Positions 7,816 through 11,218 of a stretch of 11,218 nucleotides of DNA are shown here, in pieces. Where the stretch lies: positions 2,700-13,917 of the forward strand of contig DMPC01000118.1 in the NCBI GenBank assembly GCA_003456155.1, read 5' to 3'. The stretch is from Actinomycetota bacterium (GTDB lineage: Bacteria; Actinomycetota; Actinomycetes; S36-B12). A program made the translations under genes and the position numbers. The notes beneath the pieces are model-generated. The model was given only the letters and a program-made list of their open reading frames with translations, made no database searches and was not told the DNA's origin. Numbering within the stretch: the stretch's first letter is position 1; each line of letters opens with the position of its first letter.

Positions 7816-7837
7816 CGAGATCCGACGTCGAGCGACG

Positions 7838-8575
7838 TCAGTCGTCCGCGGGCTCGTCGTCCGACGGAACCATCGACCGCGAGTCAGCAGGTGCTCCCTG
7901 GGCGATCAGCTCCTTCGCCCGGGTGGCGTACATGTCGACGTACTCCTGGCCGGACAGTGCCATGAGCTCGTACATGATCTCGTCGGTGATCGATCGCAGT
8001 ACGAAACGGTCGTTCTCGAGGCCCTCGTAGCGGGAGAAGTCCAGCGGTCGGCCGATCCGCACGCCGACCCGGCGCAGGCTCGGCCGAAGCTGGCCGGGAG
8101 GCTGGATCTCATACGTGTTGATCATCGCCACCGGGAGCACCGGAACCCGGGCCTCCATCGCCATGCGGGCCACTCCGGTCTTGCCGCGGTAGAGGGTGCC
8201 GTTCGGCGAGCGGGTGCCCTCCGGGTAGATCCCGAGCAGGCTGCCCTCCCCCAGGATTCGCTGGCCCGTACGGATCGCCGCCTCCGAGGCACGGCCCCCC
8301 GAGCGATCCACCGGAACCTGGCCGACCCCCGCGAAGAACCACTTCGTGAGCCTGCCCTTGAGCCCGCGACCGGTGAAGTAGTCGCTCTTGGCAAGAAAGG
8401 TGATGTGCCGGGGCACGACCAGCGGGAGAAAGAAGGAATCCGAGAACGAGAGGTGATTCGAGGCGAGGATGGCCGGACCCTTGTCGGGGACGTTGTCGAG
8501 TCCCTCGACCCACGGCCGGAACAGGACCCGCAGCCACGGGCCGACGAGAACGTGCTTCATCACCCAGTACAACAC
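7838..8575 (-). CDS. plsC: 1-acyl-sn-glycerol-3-phosphate acyltransferase (PlsC-like)
   Basis: A 245-residue acyltransferase expected to acylate lysophosphatidic acid (or a related glycerolipid) to phosphatidic acid at the inner membrane. All PlsC motifs are visible: NHLSFSD with catalytic His41 and Asp46, the VPVDRSGG segment (87-94), YPEGTRSPNG with Glu119-Arg122, and VPVLPVAMI as motif IV. The N-terminus (LYWVMKHVLVGPWLRVLFRPW) is an amphipathic anchor-like stretch. I chose GTG 8575 because AGGAGG (8590-8585) sits at a proper 9-base distance; the ATG at 8560 would leave 24 bases, and the open frame running up to 9136 only reads through the antisense of the hydrolase. The acidic tail is unconserved. 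Actinobacteria carry several paralogues, so the physiological acceptor is not certain. Divergent from the alpha/beta hydrolase. Confidence 0.92.
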   Translation of the reverse strand: MLYWVMKHVLVGPWLRVLFRPWVEGLDNVPDKGPAILASNHLSFSDSFFLPLVVPRHITFLAKSDYFTGRGLKGRLTKWFFAGVGQVPVDRSGGRASEAAIRTGQRILGEGSLLGIYPEGTRSPNGTLYRGKTGVARMAMEARVPVLPVAMINTYEIQPPGQLRPSLRRVGVRIGRPLDFSRYEGLENDRFVLRSITDEIMYELMALSGQEYVDMYATRAKELIAQGAPADSRSMVPSDDEPADD

Positions 8576-8584
8576 CGATGCCGC

Positions 8585-8590
8585 CCTCCT
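8585..8590 (-). promoter_or_regulatory. Ribosome binding site that fixes the plsC GTG start
   Basis: AGGAGG on the minus strand, nine bases before GTG 8575. This is the only strong Shine-Dalgarno in the region and supports GTG over the internal ATG at 8560. Confidence 0.75.
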
Positions 8591-8676
8591 CGGGTGGCAG
8601 ACTAGTGGCGACGTCGGCGTCACGTCCCGGAGCATCGCATCCCCGAGCCCGCCGCGTCGCCCGGCCGAGAGCCACC

Positions 8677-8683
8677 AAGGAGG
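8677..8683 (+). promoter_or_regulatory. Ribosome binding site that fixes the hydrolase ATG start
   Basis: AAGGAGG, seven bases before ATG 8691. It rules out the much longer in-frame start at 8469, which would run through the antisense of plsC. Confidence 0.85.
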
Positions 8684-8690
8684 CGGATCC

Positions 8691-9449
8691 ATGACCCTGA
8701 TACCCGGAGCCGAGCCGTGGACAGCGCCGGGGGACGGGGTCGGCATCCTGGTTCTGCATGGCTTCACCGGCTCCCCGAAGTCCGTCACGCCGTGGGGCAG
8801 AGCCCTCGCAGAGCAGGGGTGGGCCGTCTCGGTTCCCCTGCTCCCCGGGCACGGCACCCGCTGGCAGGACATGAACCTGACCTCCTGGCACGACTGGTAC
8901 CACGAGGCCGATCGCGCGCTGCGCGACCTGCAGTCGACCTGCCACACCGTCTTCGTCATGGGACTGTCCATGGGCGGCTCCCTGACCCTGCGCCTGGCCG
9001 AGCAGCACGGCGACGCGATCACCGGCATCGTCCTGGTGAACCCTGCGGTGCACACCGAGCGCCTCGATCGCTTCCTGCTGCCCGTGCTGCACCACGTGAT
9101 CGGCGGCCTGCCCGGCATCTCGAACGACATCGCCAAACCCGATCAGGACGAGGGCGCCTACGACCGCATCCCGCTCAAGGCGGCCCATTCGCTGTCGCAG
9201 ATGTGGCGCGAGGTCAAGGCGGACCTGCCGCGGATCACCGTGCCCGTGCTGCTCTTCCGCAGCGCCCAGGATCACGTGGTGGAGCCGTCCAATGCCGCCT
9301 ACGTCCTCGAGCATGTCTCGTCGAGCGACGTCACCGAGATCGTGCTGGCCGACTCCTACCACGTTGCGACGCTCGACTACGACGCCGAGATCATCGTGCG
9401 CGACAGCATCGGCTTCGTCGATCGCCTGGCTCGGGGCGGCCACGACTGA
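8691..9449 (+). CDS. Alpha/beta hydrolase, Est30-like carboxylesterase or monoacylglycerol lipase
   Basis: A 252-residue serine hydrolase, cytosolic since no signal peptide is seen. The oxyanion-loop motif LHGFTGSP (22-29) is followed by PLLPGHG (49-55). The nucleophile elbow GLSMGG places Ser93, with Asp194 in FRSAQDHVV and His224 in DSYHVATLD completing the triad. These positions and the overall length match Geobacillus stearothermophilus carboxylesterase Est30 (Ser94, Asp193, His223) almost residue for residue. Members hydrolyse short-to-medium chain esters and some cleave monoacylglycerols. The natural substrate here is unknown, though the divergent acyltransferase gene is compatible with a lipid role. 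Its TGA overlaps the ATG of the next gene (ATGA at 9446-9449 region), so the pair is translationally coupled. Confidence 0.92.
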   Translation: MTLIPGAEPWTAPGDGVGILVLHGFTGSPKSVTPWGRALAEQGWAVSVPLLPGHGTRWQDMNLTSWHDWYHEADRALRDLQSTCHTVFVMGLSMGGSLTLRLAEQHGDAITGIVLVNPAVHTERLDRFLLPVLHHVIGGLPGISNDIAKPDQDEGAYDRIPLKAAHSLSQMWREVKADLPRITVPVLLFRSAQDHVVEPSNAAYVLEHVSSSDVTEIVLADSYHVATLDYDAEIIVRDSIGFVDRLARGGHD

Positions 9450-9895
9450 TGAGCAGCGAGGGTGCCAGTCGTCGAGAGGACGGACTGCCGGATCACGAGG
9501 AGAAGGCCTGGGCGGCCATCGTGGCCGACCTGAGTGGGCAGATCGACCTCGGGCCGGACTTCCCCCGCGAGCGGTCCCTGCCCCCCCTGGCCGCGACAGG
9601 CGACCATCCTGACCCGCTCGCCGATCCCGACGAACTCGTCGGCGACCTGGACGAGGACGAGGAGGGCTACGAGCCTCCGCACCCGCCGCCGCTGCCCCGC
9701 CCGGTCGACACCCTGGCGAGATTCGCCTGGGCCAGCGTCATCGGCGGACCTGCCCTGGTGGTCGTCACCCGCGTCCTGGGCTGGGAGGGATGGCTCGCCG
9801 GCCTCGGTGTGGCCGCCACCGTCGCCGGCTTCGGCATCCTCATCGCGCGCATGAGGGATCGCGATGACGACGAGGACAATGGAGCCATCGTCTAG
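9449..9895 (+). CDS. Small membrane protein with acidic, proline-rich N-terminus, unknown function
   Basis: 148 residues, starting at the ATG that overlaps the stop of the hydrolase gene. Residues 1-75 are strongly acidic and probably disordered, with a possible short helix EEKAWAAIVADLSGQIDL (17-34) and a DLDEDEEG run (67-73). A proline stretch YEPPHPPPLPRP (74-85) then leads to two hydrophobic segments, about 92-109 and 113-134, ending in the charged tail RMRDRDDDEDN. This layout (acidic arm, PPPLPRP linker, then a two-helix hairpin) recalls small actinobacterial membrane proteins often found near glucokinase and acyltransferase genes, but I do not know a function. Coupled translation suggests it works with or is co-regulated with the hydrolase. 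Its stop is 23 bp from the convergent glkA stop. Confidence 0.8.
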   Translation: MSSEGASRREDGLPDHEEKAWAAIVADLSGQIDLGPDFPRERSLPPLAATGDHPDPLADPDELVGDLDEDEEGYEPPHPPPLPRPVDTLARFAWASVIGGPALVVVTRVLGWEGWLAGLGVAATVAGFGILIARMRDRDDDEDNGAIV

Positions 9896-9918
9896 ACGAG
9901 CCGCGTCTGACGCGCCCG

Positions 9919-10881
9919 TCAGGCCGAGGGACCCCGGTGACGGGCCAGGTCGGCTGCGCCCACGATGCCTGCGCTGTTGGTCAGCTCCGCGACCCGGACC
10001 TGCGGTTCAGGGCGATTGCGCTGGCCGATCAGCTTGTCCGACAGGGTCGATCGCGCACTCGCGAGCAGCAGGTCGCCCGACTCGGACACCCCGCCCCCGA
10101 TGACGAACACCTCGGGGTCGAGCACCGCGGCCAGATCGGCCAGTCCGCGGCCCAGCCAGGTGCCGACCCGGGTGAAGGCCTCGACCGCGATCGGGTCACC
10201 GGCGCGTGCGGCCTCGGTGACGTCTGTGCCCTGCACTCCCTCAGGAGTGCCGTCGCCGAAGGAGAGGAGCAGGCCGGCCTCGGACCGTCGCTCGGCCGCC
10301 AGCTCACGCGCCTCCCGGACGAGGGCATTGCCGCTCGCATACTGCTCCCAGCAGCCGCCCCGACCGCAGCCGCAGGCCCGTCCGTCCGGTACCGCGTTGA
10401 GATGGCCGATCTCGCCCGCGGCCCCGTGCGCGCCACGGAAGAGTCGTCCGTCGATGACGATGCCGCCTCCGATGCCGGTGCCGACGGTCACCAGAACCAT
10501 GTCCGATGCACCACGCCCGGCCCCGAACCGGTACTCACCCCACGCAGCGATGTTCCCGTCGTTCTCGACCACCACCGGGAGGCCGGTCGATGCCTCGAGC
10601 ACGGTCCGGACGGGGACCTGCGACCAGCGCAGGTTCGGGGCGAAGTACACGTGGGAGCGATCGGCATCCACGAGCCCTGCGATCCCGACGCCGACCCCCT
10701 CGACCGGCTCGGCGCTCGCATCAGCGAGCTCCTGGACCACATCGCTCACCGTGGCCAGGACATCCTCGGCATCGTGACGAGGCGTGGGGCGACGGCCCGT
10801 CGCGAGGATCTCTCCATCGGCGGTCACGGTGCCGGCGAGGATCTTGGTGCCGCCCACGTCGACCCCGATCGTCACACCCAT
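9919..10881 (-). CDS. glkA: ROK-family glucokinase
   Basis: Phosphorylates glucose at C6 with ATP in the cytosol; in actinobacteria this protein also takes part in glucose repression in some species (Streptomyces GlkA). The 320-residue protein starts GVDVGGTK (6-13, phosphate loop). ENDGN (106-110) gives the catalytic base Asp108, VGTGIGGG (133-140) is the second phosphate-binding loop, and GEIGH (156-160) with CGCGRGGCWEQYASG (170-184) forms the ROK zinc site: His160, Cys170, Cys172 and Cys177. No N-terminal helix-turn-helix is present, so it is an enzyme and not a ROK repressor. The C-terminal EVFVIGGGVSESGD is also typical. A GTK-type Asn/Asp pattern supports glucose, but other hexoses or N-acetylmannosamine are possible. 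It lies 33 bp downstream of another minus-strand gene, probably its operon partner. Confidence 0.94.
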   Translation of the reverse strand: MGVTIGVDVGGTKILAGTVTADGEILATGRRPTPRHDAEDVLATVSDVVQELADASAEPVEGVGVGIAGLVDADRSHVYFAPNLRWSQVPVRTVLEASTGLPVVVENDGNIAAWGEYRFGAGRGASDMVLVTVGTGIGGGIVIDGRLFRGAHGAAGEIGHLNAVPDGRACGCGRGGCWEQYASGNALVREARELAAERRSEAGLLLSFGDGTPEGVQGTDVTEAARAGDPIAVEAFTRVGTWLGRGLADLAAVLDPEVFVIGGGVSESGDLLLASARSTLSDKLIGQRNRPEPQVRVAELTNSAGIVGAADLARHRGPSA

Positions 10882-10914
10882 GGCGGGCAGCCTAACGAGG
10901 AGCCGGGATACCGA

Positions 10915-11218
10915 TCAGTCGAGCACGGGGATCCATCGAATGGGCTCCGCCGGGATCGGCTGATCCGCGGGAACCGGCTGATCCGGCCGGGGCCCGGTCA
11001 TCCCCGTGCGGTCCTGGACCAGCGCGAGGGTCCGGCAGACCAGGCAGTCGGGATGGTCGGCCGGATCCCCGTGCTCACCATGCGGCTCGACCACCGCTGC
11101 CGCCGCCCAGTCGACCATCCGGGTCGCACCGGACAGCAGGCTCATCCAGTCCAGGCCCGCGCCCGATGCTCCGCCGGCTCCGGCTTCTGCAGCCTCGCCG
11201 GGATCACTCGACTCGCGC
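10915..11218 (-). CDS. Partial hypothetical protein with Cys-X2-Cys motif, upstream of glkA
   Basis: The frame is open from the right edge to the TGA at 10915, so about 100 residues are seen and the N-terminus is outside the window. The visible part begins with a low-complexity Glu/Ala/Gly stretch, then LDWMSLLSGATRMVDWAAAA (amphipathic), then HPDCLVCRTLALVQDRTG, and ends in a Pro/Gln/Asp-rich tail with a six-residue repeat (DQPVPA, DQPIPA) encoded by an 18-bp direct repeat (11 identical bases at 10957-10967 and 10975-10985). An internal ATG at 11145 would give 76 residues, but the uninterrupted frame upstream and its similar composition favour a longer protein. The paired cysteines could bind metal, or be structural; two cysteines alone are not diagnostic. 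I do not recognise a characterised family. Same strand as glkA with a 33-bp gap, so probably one transcript. Confidence 0.6.
   Translation of the reverse strand, partial: RESSDPGEAAEAGAGGASGAGLDWMSLLSGATRMVDWAAAAVVEPHGEHGDPADHPDCLVCRTLALVQDRTGMTGPRPDQPVPADQPIPAEPIRWIPVLD

Larger units (their letters stand above)
8576..8690. promoter_or_regulatory. Divergent intergenic region of plsC (-) and alpha/beta hydrolase (+)
   Basis: A 115-bp gap containing both ribosome sites: AGGAGG (8590-8585, minus) and AAGGAGG (8677-8683, plus). TAGTCT (8604-8599, minus) could be a -10 for plsC but has no convincing -35. I see no confident promoter for the hydrolase and no operator palindrome. Confidence 0.35.

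Noticed and set aside
8576..9136. Long N-terminal extension of the acyltransferase frame
   Set aside because: The extension is antisense to the hydrolase, and a strong AGGAGG site points to GTG 8575.
8109..9443. 444-codon minus-strand open frame opposite the hydrolase and overlapping plsC
   Set aside because: It covers the divergent promoter and two genes with clear ribosome sites and motifs; no recognisable domain.
9894..9908. Possible terminator AGACG/CGTCT between the small membrane protein and glkA
   Set aside because: Only five base pairs with no U-tract, and it overlaps the stop codon; too weak to call.

Overview
The window is uniformly high-GC DNA with strong G/C bias at third codon positions. 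Its gene set is typical of Actinomycetota: a class II (mycobacterial-type) DAHP synthase, a single-domain phosphofructokinase of the Amycolatopsis type, a ROK glucokinase, a PlsC-like acyltransferase beside an Est30-like alpha/beta hydrolase, and small actinobacterial proteins of unknown function. I cannot assign a genus. I see no phage, transposon, tRNA, rRNA or CRISPR signal. This looks like chromosomal core or near-core metabolism.

Region 1 (1-2133, + strand) is a tightly packed three-gene operon. It holds the C-terminal end of an ALDH7-family (antiquitin / piperideine-6-carboxylate dehydrogenase) enzyme, a DUF1801 protein with a YwqK/MORN-like tail, and a DAO/SoxB-type FAD oxidoreductase. 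The ALDH7 plus amine-oxidase pairing suggests oxidation of lysine, pipecolate or a related amine, but the substrate is inferred.

Region 2 (2134-5183, - strand) reads pfkA, then aroG, then ogt. The 73-bp convergent gap between ogt and the FAD oxidoreductase is almost entirely a 26-bp tandem repeat whose unit contains the last codons and stop of ogt. Between pfkA and aroG lies a perfect 16-bp inverted repeat ending 10 nt before the aroG start. The PFK carries Asp104 and Lys124, the residues associated with pyrophosphate-dependent enzymes.

Region 3 (5184-7792, + strand) starts from a divergent promoter region and encodes glycerol kinase (glpK), possibly from a leaderless mRNA, coupled to a FUSC-type membrane protein. 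A strong hairpin separates the FUSC gene from the convergent acyltransferase gene.

Region 4 (7838-11218) has a divergent pair: a PlsC-like acyltransferase (-), and an alpha/beta hydrolase (+) whose stop overlaps the start of a small two-TM protein. On the - strand follow a ROK glucokinase and, upstream of it in the same likely operon, a partial gene of unknown function with a Cys-X2-Cys motif.

Together pfkA, glpK and glkA put three sugar/triose entry steps of central metabolism in one 6-kb neighbourhood. aroG draws on the same pool (PEP and erythrose-4-phosphate), and the acyltransferase uses glycerol-3-phosphate-derived substrates. No clearly novel multi-gene system is visible. The most unusual items are the DUF1801-YwqK-like fusion, the ogt 3'-end triplication and the aroG-proximal palindrome.
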